The notes under the pieces were generated by a model. The model ran no database searches. It saw nothing but the letters and a program-made list of their open reading frames with translations, and had not been told where the DNA came from. A program made the position numbers and the translations under genes. From Nocardioides sp. SYSU D00065 (GTDB lineage Bacteria; Actinomycetota; Actinomycetes; Propionibacteriales; Nocardioidaceae), in assembly GCF_017916425.1 (NCBI RefSeq), contig NZ_JAFMSX010000001.1, positions 186,001 through 250,000 on the forward strand: a DNA stretch of 64,000 bases. The letters are read 5' to 3'. Every line of letters begins with the position of its first letter. The stretch's first letter is position 1. Shown piece after piece: positions 8,547 to 20,824 of the stretch.

Positions 8547-9043
8547 CCGAGCGCCTCCTGGATCTGCGCGGCGACCTCGAGCGGCGTGCGGTCGTCGGTG
8601 TCGACGACGTGGGTCGCCACGGCCTCGTAGACCGGGGTGCGCTCGTCGAGCAGAGCCTTGACGCGCGCGCGGACGTTGCCGAGCAGCAGCGGCCGGCCGA
8701 CGCCGAGGCCCACCCGCTTGACCGCGTCGGACAGACCGACGCGCAGGAAGACCACGGGCACGTCGCGCAGCAGCGCGCGGGTCTCCTCGCGCAGGACCGC
8801 GCCCCCGCCGAGGGCGAGCACGCCGTCGTGCTCCGCGAGCGCCGCGGCGACCGCAGCGGCCTCGAGGTCGCGGAAGTGGTCCTCGCCGGACTCGACGAAG
8901 ATGTCGGCGACCTCGCGTCCGGTGGTGGCGACGATGTCGGCGTCCGTGTCGCGCACCGGCACGCCCCAGGCCTCGCCGAGCAGGCCGGCGACGGTCGTCT
9001 TGCCGGCCCCCATCGGACCGACCAGCACCACCCGCGGCGCCAT
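8543..9043 (-). CDS. aroK: Shikimate kinase
   Basis: This 166-residue P-loop kinase phosphorylates shikimate at the 3-hydroxyl. Visible elements are the Walker A VGPMGAGKT near residue 8, the DTDADI pair that binds shikimate and magnesium, the HFRDLE arginine, the GGGAV loop, the lid arginine in GRPLLL, and the adenine-loop RTPVYEAVA. The ATG at 9043 was chosen because it abuts the aroC stop (TGATG) and places the P-loop at the usual distance. The open frame extends far upstream without homology. Confidence 0.95.
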   Translation of the reverse strand: MAPRVVLVGPMGAGKTTVAGLLGEAWGVPVRDTDADIVATTGREVADIFVESGEDHFRDLEAAAVAAALAEHDGVLALGGGAVLREETRALLRDVPVVFLRVGLSDAVKRVGLGVGRPLLLGNVRARVKALLDERTPVYEAVATHVVDTDDRTPLEVAAQIQEALG

Positions 9044-10221
9044 CAGCGGAACCGCAGCGTGTCGAGGTAGGACTCGGCGTTGCGGCGCGTCTCCTGCACG
9101 GAGTCGCCGCCGAACTTCTCGACGACCGCGTCGGCGAGCACCAGCGCCACCATCGCCTCCGCGACGATGCCGGCGGCCGGGACCGCGCACACGTCGGAGC
9201 GCTGGTGGTGCGCGACCGTCGCCTCCCCGGTCGCGACGTCGACGGTGCGCAGCGCCTTGGGCACGGTCGCGATCGGCTTCATCGCCGCGCGCACGCGGAG
9301 GACCTCGCCGGTGGACATGCCGCCCTCGGTGCCGCCGGAGCGGCCCGAGGTGCGCCGCAGCCCGTCGTCCGTCGCCACGATCTCGTCGTGGGCCAGGGAC
9401 CCCGGCGTGTCCGCGAGCCCGAAGCCGTCGCCGACCTCCACGCCCTTGATCGCCTGGATGCCCATCAGCGCGCCGGCGAGCCGCGCGTCGAGGCGACGGT
9501 CCCAGTGGACGTGCGACCCGAGCCCGGGCGGGAGGCCATGCACGACCACCTCGACCACCCCGCCGAGGGTGTCGCCGTCCTTGTGGGCCTGGTCGATGCG
9601 AGCGACCATCGCGGCGCTGGCCTCCGGGTCGAGGCACCGCACCTCGTCGGCGTCGAGACGCGCGACGTCGTCGGGCCCCGGTACGACGCCGGCCGGCGCC
9701 CGCACGCCGCCGATCGACACCACGTGCGACACGATGCGCGCGCCGACGGCCTGATCGAGGAAGTTGGACGCGACCCGCCCCAGGGCCACGCGTGCCGCGG
9801 TCTCGCGGGCGGACGCGCGCTCGAGGATGGGGCGGGCCTCGTCGAAGTCGTACTTCTGCATGCCGACCAGGTCGGCGTGCCCGGGCCGCGGGCGCGTGAG
9901 CGGGGCGTTGCGGGCCAGCGCCTCGAGCTCCACCGGGTCCACGGGGTCGGCCGACATCACCTTCTCCCACTTGGGCCACTCGGTGTTGCCGACCTCGATG
10001 GCGACGGGGCCGCCCTGGGTCTCGCCGTGGCGCACACCGCCGAGCACGCGGACCTGGTCCTGCTCGAACTTCATCCGCGCGCCGCGGCCGTAGCCGAGCC
10101 GGCGCCGGGCCAGCGAGTCGGCCAGGTCGTCGGTCGTCACCCGGACGTGCGCGGGTAGGCCCTCGAGGATCGCCACCAGCGAGGGACCGTGGGACTCGCC
10201 TGCTGTCAGCCATCGGAGCAT
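9043..10221 (-). CDS. aroC: Chorismate synthase
   Basis: This 392-residue FMN-dependent enzyme converts EPSP to chorismate, the last shikimate-pathway step. It begins [15 protein letters not shown], the family's first signature, and carries [33 protein letters not shown], the [14 protein letters not shown] segment and the C-terminal [17 protein letters not shown]. The length matches actinobacterial AroC. It starts 12 bases after the stop of the prepilin peptidase gene, as in the conserved actinobacterial arrangement. Confidence 0.96.
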   Translation of the reverse strand: MLRWLTAGESHGPSLVAILEGLPAHVRVTTDDLADSLARRRLGYGRGARMKFEQDQVRVLGGVRHGETQGGPVAIEVGNTEWPKWEKVMSADPVDPVELEALARNAPLTRPRPGHADLVGMQKYDFDEARPILERASARETAARVALGRVASNFLDQAVGARIVSHVVSIGGVRAPAGVVPGPDDVARLDADEVRCLDPEASAAMVARIDQAHKDGDTLGGVVEVVVHGLPPGLGSHVHWDRRLDARLAGALMGIQAIKGVEVGDGFGLADTPGSLAHDEIVATDDGLRRTSGRSGGTEGGMSTGEVLRVRAAMKPIATVPKALRTVDVATGEATVAHHQRSDVCAVPAAGIVAEAMVALVLADAVVEKFGGDSVQETRRNAESYLDTLRFR

Positions 10222-10233
10222 GGCCGAAGTCTC

Positions 10234-10950
10234 TCAGCCCCAGATGCGCCCGGCGAGCGCAGTCCCCCAGACGAGACCCACCAGCGCACCGAGCACCATG
10301 AACGGCCCGAACGGGAACGACCTCTTCATCATCGTCCGATCCCGGCGCACCAGCGCGAGCAGCACCGCGGGCACCGCGAAGGAGACGAAGCCGACCCACA
10401 GACCCAGGGCCAGCGCCTCCCAGCCCACCCAGCCCAGGACCAGCCCCACCGGCGCGGCCAGGCGCACGTCGCCGAACCCCATGCCCGCGGAGCGGACGAA
10501 CCACAGCACCCAGAAGAACGAGCGCGCCACCACCATGCCAAGCAGCGCCCGGACCAGCGCCTCGCGCTCCCCCGTCGCCAGCCCCACCAGCGTGACCACC
10601 GCGATCGCCGCGAGGCTCACGGGCACGACGACGACCCGCGGCAGCAGGCGGGTGTGCCAGTCGATGACGGACAGGGCGACGGCCACCGGGACGAGCGGCA
10701 CCAGCCAGAGCAGTGGCCAGTCGAGCCCGGTGGCGGCACCGAGCAGGGCGCCGCACACCGCGGAGATCGCGGCGCTGCGCCACCGCAGCCCCGGCTGCGC
10801 GGCGATGTCGGCGTACGTCCGCTTCGGCGGCTCGTCGCTGTCCGCAGCGGGCTCCGGCTCCGGCACGCGGCCGATCAGCCCGGGCACCAGCAGCCCGCCG
10901 AGCGCGGTGAGCACGGCGGCGAGCATCGCCGCGGGGAGGGTGTCGCTCAC
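10234..10950 (-). CDS. Prepilin peptidase, A24 family (type IV leader peptidase)
   Basis: This 238-residue integral membrane aspartyl protease has about six or seven hydrophobic segments. The two catalytic aspartates lie in SVIDWHTRLLP and in GMGFGDVRLA (the GxGD motif). It lacks the N-terminal methyltransferase/zinc domain of PilD, as is usual for short actinobacterial members. It would cleave prepilin-like leaders of Flp/Tad or type IV pilins, but no pilus genes are in this window. GTG at 10950 overlaps the aroE stop by 4 bases (GTGA) and is preferred to the longer frame. Its place between aroE and aroC is conserved in Actinobacteria, including Mycobacterium. Confidence 0.88.
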   Translation of the reverse strand: MSDTLPAAMLAAVLTALGGLLVPGLIGRVPEPEPAADSDEPPKRTYADIAAQPGLRWRSAAISAVCGALLGAATGLDWPLLWLVPLVPVAVALSVIDWHTRLLPRVVVVPVSLAAIAVVTLVGLATGEREALVRALLGMVVARSFFWVLWFVRSAGMGFGDVRLAAPVGLVLGWVGWEALALGLWVGFVSFAVPAVLLALVRRDRTMMKRSFPFGPFMVLGALVGLVWGTALAGRIWG

Positions 10951-11759
10951 GCGCGGCTCCGGGAGGCGAGCGCCCGCAGGCCGGCCGAGCGCATCGCCTC
11001 CAGCGGCGCCGGGCGACCGGTGAAGAGGTGCAGCTGCAGCGCGGCCTGGTGGACGAGCAGGTCCAGCCCTCCGACGAGGACGCGCTCGCCCGCCGCGGCG
11101 GCCAGCGGCGTCGGCCACGGGTCGTAGAGCACGTCGAAGACGACCGGCACCCCCGCGCACCGGGCCACCAGGCTGAAGGTCTGGGCGCCGGCCGGGACGG
11201 TGGACACCACGATGTCGGCCACCACGGGAGCGGGGGCGTCGAGCGGCCCCGTGCGCACGTCGACCCCCGCCGGGTGGGCACGCAGCGCGGCCACCGTCTC
11301 CGCCGCCCTCGACTCGTCGCGCACCAGCACCTCGATCGAGGTCACTCCGAGGTCGGCCAGCGCCAGTCCCGCCGAGCTCGCCGTGGCACCGCCGCCGAGG
11401 ACCGCCGCCGAGGCGAGGGGCGCCGACGTGCGCTCGCGGATCGCGGCGGCCGCCCCCGGCAGGTCCGTGTTGTCCCCGACGCGCTCACCCTCGTGCAGGA
11501 CGAGCGTGTTGACCGCGCCGGCCAGGCGTGCCCGGTCGGTGAGCCGGTCGACCAGCGGCAGGGCCTCGCGCTTCAGGGGCATGGTCAGCGACAGCCCCCG
11601 CCACTCCGGTCCCAGCCCGTCGACGAAGTCCCGCAGCCCGCCCGCCGGGACCCGGTGGGCGTCGTACGTCCAGTCCAGCCCCAGCTCGGCGTACGCCGCG
11701 CGGTGCAGGACCGGCGACAGCGAGTGGGCGACCGGGTCGCCCAGCACCCCGCAGCGCAC
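10947..11759 (-). CDS. aroE: Shikimate dehydrogenase
   Basis: This 270-residue NADP-dependent reductase converts 3-dehydroshikimate to shikimate. It shows GDPVAHSLSPVLHRAAY at the N-terminus, the catalytic lysine in LTMPLKREAL, GAVNTLV, GDNTDLPGAAAA, then the Rossmann GGGATASSAGLAL and the C-terminal GLDLLVHQAALQ. I used the GTG at 11759 (Val-Arg-Cys-Gly), 5 bases after the mltG stop. The longer open frame upstream has no homology. Confidence 0.93.
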   Translation of the reverse strand: MRCGVLGDPVAHSLSPVLHRAAYAELGLDWTYDAHRVPAGGLRDFVDGLGPEWRGLSLTMPLKREALPLVDRLTDRARLAGAVNTLVLHEGERVGDNTDLPGAAAAIRERTSAPLASAAVLGGGATASSAGLALADLGVTSIEVLVRDESRAAETVAALRAHPAGVDVRTGPLDAPAPVVADIVVSTVPAGAQTFSLVARCAGVPVVFDVLYDPWPTPLAAAAGERVLVGGLDLLVHQAALQLHLFTGRPAPLEAMRSAGLRALASRSRA

Positions 11760-11764
11760 GGGTC

Positions 11765-12934
11765 TCAGCAGGTCTCGGGCGCGTTCTGGCACAGTTCCTC
11801 GTCGAACTCGAGGAACTCGTCGTAGGAGTCGGTGAACTTCGTCTCCCCCGTCTCGAGATCCACCGTGACCCAGAACAGCCAGGGCCCCTCCGCCGGGTTC
11901 GCCGCGGCGTCGATCGCCTGCTCCCCCGGCGCCTCGATCGGCGTCGGCGGCAGGCCCGGGCGCGTGTAGGTGTTGTAGGGCGTGTCCTGCTGGAGCTGCT
12001 CGGAGGTGAGCCCGACGCCCAGGTCCTGGTTGAGCCCGTAGTTCACCGACGCGTCGATCTGCAGCAGGCCGTTGGTGATCCCGTTGTCGGGGTTGTCGAG
12101 GCGGTTGTAGATGGCGCGGGAGATCTTGTACATGTCCTCGCCCCGGCCCTCGGCCTCCACCAGCGAGGCGATGATCATCAGCTCGGCGGGCGTGCGACCG
12201 AGCTCGGCCGCCCTCTCCTCCAGGCCGGCCTCCTCGGCGGCCTGCCGCCACCGGTCGACCATCATCTTGAGGATGCCGACGGGCTTCATGCCCGGCTTGA
12301 TCTCGTAGGTGGCCGGGAAGAGGTAGCCCTCGGCGTTGCCCTCGGCGTAGTCGGGCAGACCCAGCTTGTCCGGCTGGTCCAGGGCGCGGTTCCAGGCGGC
12401 CTCGGGGAAGTCGGTGTTCTCGGCCAGCGTCGCCACGATGTCGACGAGGCGGAGTCCCTCGGGGATGGTCACCGTCGGGAAGCCGATGAGGTTCGCGGGG
12501 TCGACCAGCACCTCGCGCGCGTCGGCGGCCCTCATCTGCTTCTGGAGCTCGTAGGCGCCGACCTGGATGCCGGTGCAGTCCTCCTGGCAGGCGTCGATGA
12601 AGGCCTGCACGGACTTGGTGACGCCCTCGGCCTTGAGGTTGCGGCCGATCTGGGCCGTCGTGTCGCCCTCGTTGACGGTGAACTCGACCGAGCCGGTGCC
12701 GGGGCCCGGGTAGTCGTCCGGACCCTGGAACTGCTCGGAGACCCAGGACACGCCCTGGGTCAGCGCGACGTAGAAGCCGCCGAGGAGCACGGCCAGCGCC
12801 ACGAGCACGGCGAGGCAGCCCTTCGACCCGCGGCCCTTGCGCCGCTTGCCCCCGGGCACGTACTCGTAGGCCTCGTCCCGCTCGACTCCCGCGTCGGGAG
12901 CCGCCACGTCGGGCCGGCCCTCGTGCTCACTCAT
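11765..12934 (-). CDS. mltG: Endolytic transglycosylase MltG (YceG-like)
   Basis: This 389-residue membrane-anchored lytic transglycosylase cleaves nascent glycan strands outside the membrane and is thought to terminate peptidoglycan polymerisation. It has a cytoplasmic basic stretch ([12 protein letters not shown]), one transmembrane segment (about residues 37-60), and an extracytoplasmic YceG domain with the catalytic glutamate in [12 protein letters not shown]. Downstream motifs typical of the family are AIYNRLD and [17 protein letters not shown]. It overlaps ruvX by 8 bases in the conserved ruvX-mltG-aroE order. Confidence 0.93.
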   Translation of the reverse strand: MSEHEGRPDVAAPDAGVERDEAYEYVPGGKRRKGRGSKGCLAVLVALAVLLGGFYVALTQGVSWVSEQFQGPDDYPGPGTGSVEFTVNEGDTTAQIGRNLKAEGVTKSVQAFIDACQEDCTGIQVGAYELQKQMRAADAREVLVDPANLIGFPTVTIPEGLRLVDIVATLAENTDFPEAAWNRALDQPDKLGLPDYAEGNAEGYLFPATYEIKPGMKPVGILKMMVDRWRQAAEEAGLEERAAELGRTPAELMIIASLVEAEGRGEDMYKISRAIYNRLDNPDNGITNGLLQIDASVNYGLNQDLGVGLTSEQLQQDTPYNTYTRPGLPPTPIEAPGEQAIDAAANPAEGPWLFWVTVDLETGETKFTDSYDEFLEFDEELCQNAPETC

Positions 12935-13388
12935 CTGTCACCTCGACGATCTCTCCCGGTGCCTGTCCGCTCGACCGCTCCGTGTCGAGGGCAGTCTGCA
13001 GGATCAGCACAGCGGCGGCCTGGTCCACCACGGCGCGTCGCTTGGCACCGTGGCGGCCCTGCTCGCGCAGGATCGACTCGGCCGACACCGTGGTCAGTCG
13101 CTCATCACACATCCTGACGGGCACGGGTGCAACCCGGCGCGCCAGCCGTCCCGCCAGCTGCCGCGCCTTCGCGGCGGCGGGACCCTCCGAGCCGTCGAGC
13201 GATCGCGGCAGCCCGACGACCACCTCGACCGCCCCGAGCTCGGCGACGAGCTGCGCGAGACGGCGTACGTCGCCGCCACCGCGCCGCACCGTCTCCACCG
13301 GGGTGGCGAGGAAACCCGACGGGTCGCTGCTCGCGACGCCGATCCGGGCGTCCCCCGGGTCGACGCCCAGCCGCACTCCGGGCCGCAC
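12927..13388 (-). CDS. ruvX: Holliday junction resolvase-like YqgF/RuvX
   Basis: This 153-residue RNase-H-fold protein has [16 protein letters not shown] at the N-terminus (first acidic residue), [14 protein letters not shown], and the conserved [10 protein letters not shown]. YqgF proteins are implicated in 16S rRNA 5'-end maturation and possibly in recombination. The GTG at 13388 lies a few bases after the alaS stop at 13391. The open frame running much further upstream is an antisense-type artefact of the GC-rich alaS region. Confidence 0.9.
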   Translation of the reverse strand: MRPGVRLGVDPGDARIGVASSDPSGFLATPVETVRRGGGDVRRLAQLVAELGAVEVVVGLPRSLDGSEGPAAAKARQLAGRLARRVAPVPVRMCDERLTTVSAESILREQGRHGAKRRAVVDQAAAVLILQTALDTERSSGQAPGEIVEVTDE

Positions 13389-13390
13389 GC

Positions 13391-16095
<2,705 letters not shown>

Positions 16096-16096
<1 letters not shown>

Positions 16097-16371
16097 CAGC
16101 GGGGGTCCTCCTGCTGCTCGGTGGTTCGGCTCGGGCTGCTGGTCAGCTCGGCACGTGCGGGTGGTCTGAGGCCGAGCTGCTCACGCAGCTCGGCCTCGCG
16201 CTCGGTGCGGCCCTGCTGGACCTCCTCGGCGAAGAGTCGGGCGCCGGCCTGCCACCCCCGCAGCCGGTCGCGCAGACCGTCGGGGGTCAGGCTCTCGGCG
16301 ACGCGGCGGGCCCGGGCGGCGGCGTACACCCCGACCCCCGCCCCGGCGACGAACCAGAGTGGGCGACCCAT
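16096..16371 (-). CDS. DUF6167-like small membrane-associated protein
   Basis: This 91-residue protein begins with a single hydrophobic segment (LWFVAGAGVGVYAAARA), followed by a charged helical region (LRDRLRGWQAGARLF, EREAELREQLG). It resembles the actinobacterial DUF6167 family that sits immediately upstream of alaS. No function is established. It overlaps alaS by one base and the next gene upstream by one base, so the three are likely co-transcribed. Confidence 0.75.
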
Positions 16372-16928
16372 CAGGCGACGTCCTCCCCGGCACCTCGTAC
16401 GTCGGCACCCCGTACGTCGGCGGCCCGTACGTCGGCGCGCTCGCGCGAGCGGTACTCGCGCAGGGCCTGCTTCATCTCCGCGCGTCGGTCGCGACCGGCG
16501 CGGCGGGTCTGCTGGCGCACCTCGAACCGGATGCGGTTGCGGCTATCGGGCGACAGGGCGCGACGCAGCCCGTGGCTCCACGCAGCCGCCTTGACCACGC
16601 TCTCGCGAGCCAGGAGGTCGACGAACAGGCGACCGTCCACGGGCGCGGCCACGGGTTCAGGCGCGGGATCGGCCAGCCGGTCGGCCGGATCGAGGTGGGT
16701 GATGACGTAGGCGTCGGCGTCCTCCGTCGCGGACGACACCGGCGACGGGGCACGGGGCGCGTCCGCGGCGGGAGCCGCGAGGGCGTCGAGGCGCCCCGCG
16801 AGGGTGACCGACAGCGCCTCCGCGCGGGCCGCGCGCCGGCGTGCACGCTGGGCGAGCACGAGCGCCACGAGCGCCAGCACCACCGCGGCGGCGGCCGTCG
16901 CGCCCAGCCACACCTGCTCCGTCGTCAC
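16371..16928 (-). CDS. Single-pass membrane protein with repeat-bearing tail, unknown function
   Basis: This 185-residue protein starts with an N-terminal transmembrane helix (WLGATAAAAVVLALVALVLA), followed by an Arg-rich stop-transfer stretch, an Ala/Pro linker, a folded-looking segment (GRLFVDLLARESVVKAAAWSHGLRRAL) and a basic helix. The C-terminus contains three near-identical pentads ADVRA/ADVRG/ADVRG, encoded by a 15-base tandem repeat. Its position next to DUF6167 and alaS suggests the conserved actinobacterial hypothetical usually found there. No enzymatic motif is seen. Confidence 0.65.
   Translation of the reverse strand: MTTEQVWLGATAAAAVVLALVALVLAQRARRRAARAEALSVTLAGRLDALAAPAADAPRAPSPVSSATEDADAYVITHLDPADRLADPAPEPVAAPVDGRLFVDLLARESVVKAAAWSHGLRRALSPDSRNRIRFEVRQQTRRAGRDRRAEMKQALREYRSRERADVRAADVRGADVRGAGEDVA
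16392..16436 (-). repeat. 15-bp tandem repeat x3 inside the 185-aa membrane protein gene
   Basis: Three consecutive 15-base units ending CGTACGTCGGC occupy 16392-16406, 16407-16421 and 16422-16436, with only the first few bases varying. They encode Ala/Gly-Asp-Val-Arg pentads at the protein C-terminus. Because the unit is a multiple of three, copy changes would leave the frame open. Confidence 0.9.
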
Positions 16929-16959
16929 CGGGACACCCTATAGGCGCGCGACCATGCGC

Positions 16960-18360
16960 TCAGCCGCGCCCGCGCACGATGCGGCGCACCCGCTCCCAGC
17001 GCTCCTTGACGGCTGCCTCGGCGCCGAGCGAGGTCGGTCGGTAGTAGGTCGCGTCGAGGAGCTCGTCGGGGGCGTACTGCTGCTCGGCGATGCCGTAGGG
17101 GGCGTCGTGGCTGTAGACGTAGGGCGTGGGCGCGCCGGAGTTGTGGCCCAGCTTCGCGGCGCCGGCGTAGTGGCCGTCGCGAAGGTGGGGCGGGACCGCG
17201 CCGATCCGGCCCGCCCGCACGTCGGCCTGAGCGGCGTCGATCGCCGTGATGACCGCGTTGGACTTGGCCGCCACGGCCAGCGCGATGGTGGCCTGGGCGA
17301 GGTTGAGCCGTGCCTCCGGCATCCCGATGAGCTGGACCGCCTGCGCGGCCGCGACGGCGGTCTGCAGGGCGGTGGGGTCGGCCAGGCCGATGTCCTCGCT
17401 GGCGCTGATCACCAGCCGGCGGGCGATGAAGCGGGGGTCCTCCCCCGCCTCGATCATCCGCGCGAGGTAGTGCAGCGCGGCGTCCACGTCGGAGCCGCGG
17501 ATCGACTTGATGAAGGCCGAGATCACGTCGTAGTGCTGGTCGCCCTGGCGGTCGTAGCGCACGGCTGCCACGTCGACCGCGGTCTCCGCCGTGGCGAGGT
17601 CGATGGCGTCCAGCCCGTTGCTGGCCGCGGCACCTGCAGCCGCCTCGAGGTAGGTCAGCGCCCGACGGGCGTCACCGCCGGCGAGGCGTACGAGGTGGGC
17701 GCGGGCGTCGTCGTCGAGCCGCGTGGCACCGCCCAGGCCGCGCTCGTCGGCCAGCGCCTGGTCGATCACCTCGCCGATGTCGTCGTCGGTGAGCGACTGC
17801 AGGCGCAGCAGGAGGCTGCGGGACATCAGCGGGCTGATCACCGAGAAGAACGGGTTCTCGGTGGTCGCCGCGATCAGGGTCACCCAGCGGTTCTCCACAC
17901 CGGGCAGCAGCGCGTCCTGCTGCGCCTTGGTGAAGCGGTGCACCTCGTCGACGAACAGCACCGTCTCCTGACCACCCCGGGCGAGCTCGGCGCGGGCACC
18001 GTCGATCGCGGCGCGGACCTCCTTGACGCCGGCCGCGACGGCGGAGACCTCGACGAAGCGCCGTCGGGTCTGCTGGCTGACGATCGCGGCGATCGTCGTC
18101 TTGCCGGTGCCGGGCGGACCCCAGAGCAGGAGCGACATCGACTGGTCGCCCTCGATGAGGCGTCGCAGCGGGGACCCGGCGGCGCGCAGCTGCTGCTGAC
18201 CGACCAGCTCGTCGATGGTGCGCGGACGCATCCGCACCGCCAGCGGCGCCGAGGCGTGCGTGTTGGCGCCCAGCGACCCCGCTCCCGGGGTCGCGCCGCC
18301 CTGGGGCGCGATCCCGGGCGCGGACGGTTCCGCGCCCGGGATCTCGAACAAGCCGTCCAC
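16960..18360 (-). CDS. rarA: Replication-associated recombination protein A (RarA/MgsA AAA+ ATPase)
   Basis: This 466-residue AAA+ clamp-loader-like ATPase acts at stalled replication forks. The motifs are [13 protein letters not shown], Walker [13 protein letters not shown], Walker [11 protein letters not shown], sensor-1 LIAATTENP and the arginine-finger region [11 protein letters not shown], followed by the RarA-specific C-terminal tetramerisation domain ([20 protein letters not shown]-like [12 protein letters not shown]). The N-terminal 50 residues are a Gly/Pro-rich linker. I chose the GTG at 18360 with a G-rich Shine-Dalgarno upstream. Confidence 0.92.
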   Translation of the reverse strand: MDGLFEIPGAEPSAPGIAPQGGATPGAGSLGANTHASAPLAVRMRPRTIDELVGQQQLRAAGSPLRRLIEGDQSMSLLLWGPPGTGKTTIAAIVSQQTRRRFVEVSAVAAGVKEVRAAIDGARAELARGGQETVLFVDEVHRFTKAQQDALLPGVENRWVTLIAATTENPFFSVISPLMSRSLLLRLQSLTDDDIGEVIDQALADERGLGGATRLDDDARAHLVRLAGGDARRALTYLEAAAGAAASNGLDAIDLATAETAVDVAAVRYDRQGDQHYDVISAFIKSIRGSDVDAALHYLARMIEAGEDPRFIARRLVISASEDIGLADPTALQTAVAAAQAVQLIGMPEARLNLAQATIALAVAAKSNAVITAIDAAQADVRAGRIGAVPPHLRDGHYAGAAKLGHNSGAPTPYVYSHDAPYGIAEQQYAPDELLDATYYRPTSLGAEAAVKERWERVRRIVRGRG

Positions 18361-18395
18361 GTCGGAAGTATCCCCCGCCAGCCGCGGAGGTCCGC

Positions 18396-19727
18396 TCACA
18401 CCCCGGTGGTCTGCTTGGTGCGCAGGTCGTACCAGGTGTTCTCGTAGCCCGGGATGGTCAACTGGGTGTTGGTGGGCGTGGCGCCCGGGACGGGGCTCCC
18501 CTGGTCGTCGACACCGAGCAGCTCGGTCGTCACCGGAGTGGCCGGGTGCTCGCCCAGCTCGCCGGCGAAGTGGCAGGCGACCTTGTGGCGCTTGCCGATC
18601 TGCAGCAGCGGCGGCTCGACCTTGGCGCAGATCTCCTGCGCGAACTGGCAGCGGGTGCGGAACCGGCACCCCGACGGGGGGTTGATCGGGCTCGGCACGT
18701 CGCCCTCGAGGCGGATGCGCTCGCGACGACCCCCGACCGCCGCCTGCTTCACGTCGGGCACCGCGGACAGCAGCGCCTGGGTGTAGGGGTGGTGCGGGCG
18801 GGAGTAGATCGTCTCGCGGTCGCCGATCTCCACGATCTTGCCGAGGTACATCACCGCGACCTCGGGGCAGAAGTGGCGGACGATGGCCAGGTCGTGGGCG
18901 ATGAAGAGGAACGCCACGTCGAACTCGCGCTGGATGTCCTGGAGCAGGTTGACGACCTGCGCCTGGATGGACACGTCGAGGGCCGAGACCGGCTCGTCGG
19001 CCACCAGCACCTTCGGGTTCAGGGTGAGGGCGCGAGCGATGCCGATGCGCTGGCGCTGGCCGCCGGAGAACTCGTTGGGGTAGCGGTTGTAGTGCTCGGG
19101 GTTGAGACCGACGATCTCGAGGAGCTCCTGCACGCGCGGCAGCACCTTGTTCTTGGGCACGATGTTGTGCACCTCGAGCGGCGCGCCGACGATCGCGCCG
19201 ACGGTGTGGCGCGGGTTGAGCGAGGTGTAGGGGTCCTGGAAGATCATCTGCACGTCGCGGCGCAGCGGCTTCATCTCACGGTTGGACAGCTTGGCCAGGT
19301 CGTGCCCGTCGAACATCATCGAGCCGCCGGTCGGCTTGTAGAGCCGGGTGATCAGGCGACCGGTGGTCGACTTGCCACAGCCGGACTCCCCGACCAGGCC
19401 CAGCGAACCGCCCTTGGGCACCTCGAACGAGATGCCGTCGACCGCCTGGACGTGACCGATCGTGCGCCGCACGAGCCCGGTGGACCGCACCGGGAAGTAC
19501 ATCTTGAGGTTGTCCACGGTCAGGACGGCCGGGGCCTCGGGGTCGAGCTCGCTCGCCGTGTGCCCGTGCTCGGCGACCGTGGCGAAGTCGAGGTCCTCGA
19601 CTCCGGCCTCGTGCTGACCGTAGGCGTCGCTGGCCTCCTGGGTCAGGCGCCGGTCCCCCGTCTCGGCGGCGTTGGCGCCCACCTCGGTCGGCTGGGTGAG
19701 CGCCTCGGCGTTGGGGTCCTGGGTCAT
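18396..19727 (-). CDS. Peptide ABC transporter ATP-binding protein (OppF/DppF type)
   Basis: This 443-residue nucleotide-binding subunit belongs to a peptide/nickel-type ABC importer. It has an N-terminal acidic extension of about 70 residues before the ABC domain, then Walker [14 protein letters not shown]-loop [17 protein letters not shown], signature LSGGQ variant [15 protein letters not shown], and Walker [13 protein letters not shown]. The C-terminal oligopeptide domain has the Cys-containing [14 protein letters not shown], which in relatives can coordinate an iron-sulfur cluster. It overlaps the OppD-type gene by ATGA and is the last gene of the operon. Confidence 0.92.
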   Translation of the reverse strand: MTQDPNAEALTQPTEVGANAAETGDRRLTQEASDAYGQHEAGVEDLDFATVAEHGHTASELDPEAPAVLTVDNLKMYFPVRSTGLVRRTIGHVQAVDGISFEVPKGGSLGLVGESGCGKSTTGRLITRLYKPTGGSMMFDGHDLAKLSNREMKPLRRDVQMIFQDPYTSLNPRHTVGAIVGAPLEVHNIVPKNKVLPRVQELLEIVGLNPEHYNRYPNEFSGGQRQRIGIARALTLNPKVLVADEPVSALDVSIQAQVVNLLQDIQREFDVAFLFIAHDLAIVRHFCPEVAVMYLGKIVEIGDRETIYSRPHHPYTQALLSAVPDVKQAAVGGRRERIRLEGDVPSPINPPSGCRFRTRCQFAQEICAKVEPPLLQIGKRHKVACHFAGELGEHPATPVTTELLGVDDQGSPVPGATPTNTQLTIPGYENTWYDLRTKQTTGV

Positions 19728-20824
19728 CGGGTCTCCTCGAGGAGCTCGGGGGCGATCTCGGGCAGCACCTCGGTCCGGTACACCGCGGACGGGTCCGCGA
19801 TGTGGCAGCGCTTGAGGTGGCCGGGACCGGTCGCGGGGGTCAGGGCCGGCAGCTCGGTGACGCAGAGGTCGCCGGGAACCTTGTCGGAGTGCACGCACCG
19901 CGGGTGGAACGGGCAGCCCGTCGGCGGGTTCAGCAGGCTCGGCGGGTTGCCGGGGATGGGGATGAGGCGCGCGTCGGTGGACGCGGTGACGTCGGGGATG
20001 CTCGAGAGCAGGCCCCACGTGTACGGCATCTCCGGCGAGGTCAAGATCTGCTTGGTCGTGCCGTACTCGACGCAGCGCCCGGCGTACATCACGAGCACGT
20101 CGTCGGCCATCTCGGCGATGACGCCGAGGTCGTGGGTGATGATGATGACGGCGGAGTTGAACTCGCGCTGCAGGTCCTGCAGGAGGTCGAGGATCTGCGC
20201 CTGGACCGTCACGTCGAGCGCGGTCGTGGGCTCGTCAGCGATCAGCAGCGACGGGTCGTTGACCAGTCCCATCGCGATCATCGCGCGCTGGCGCATGCCG
20301 CCGGAGAACTGGTGCGGGAAGTCGTCCACCCGGCGGTCGGGCTGCGGGATGCCGACACGGTCGAGCATCTCGATGGCCTTGCGGCGGGCGTCGCGCTTGG
20401 AGGCACCGGAGTGGTGGACGAGGTAGGCCTCCTCCAGCTGCGCGCCGATCTTGTAGAACGGGTGCAGCGCGGCGAGGGCGTCTTGGAAGATCATCGCCAT
20501 CGAGTTGCCGCGCAGGCTGCGCATGCGTGCCTCGCTCAGCCCGACGACCTCGGTGCCGCCCACGCGGATCGATCCGGAGATCTGGGCCGACTTCGGGTCG
20601 TGCAGGCCCATCACGGCCATGCTGGACACGGACTTGCCCGACCCGGACTCGCCCACGATGCCCAGGGTCTTGCCCTTCTCCACCGAGTAGGACAGTCCCT
20701 TGACGGCGGTGAGGGGGCCGTCCTCGGTCGGGAAGGTCACCTGCAGGTCCTCGACCTGCAGGTAGGGACCGTCGACGACCTCCGCCGCGGTGGCAGCCGA
20801 CTGGGTCACGGGAACACTGGTCAC
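19724..20824 (-). CDS. Peptide ABC transporter ATP-binding protein (OppD/DppD type)
   Basis: This 366-residue second ATPase of the importer has Walker A GIVGESGSGKS, Q-loop MIFQDALAALHP, signature FSGGMRQRAMIAMGL, Walker B LLIADEPTTALD and the C-terminal CPFHPRCVHSDKVPGDLC cysteine cluster. It would pair with the OppF-type subunit to drive uptake. The GTG at 20824 overlaps the permease stop by four bases (GTGA) and is chosen over the much longer open frame, whose upstream part has no homology. Confidence 0.92.
   Translation of the reverse strand: MTSVPVTQSAATAAEVVDGPYLQVEDLQVTFPTEDGPLTAVKGLSYSVEKGKTLGIVGESGSGKSVSSMAVMGLHDPKSAQISGSIRVGGTEVVGLSEARMRSLRGNSMAMIFQDALAALHPFYKIGAQLEEAYLVHHSGASKRDARRKAIEMLDRVGIPQPDRRVDDFPHQFSGGMRQRAMIAMGLVNDPSLLIADEPTTALDVTVQAQILDLLQDLQREFNSAVIIITHDLGVIAEMADDVLVMYAGRCVEYGTTKQILTSPEMPYTWGLLSSIPDVTASTDARLIPIPGNPPSLLNPPTGCPFHPRCVHSDKVPGDLCVTELPALTPATGPGHLKRCHIADPSAVYRTEVLPEIAPELLEETR

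Noticed and set aside
8543..11281. One 912-codon minus-strand frame spanning aroK and its upstream region
   Set aside because: Only the last 166 codons (shikimate kinase) have homology; the rest is antisense-frame read-through of aroC and the peptidase gene.
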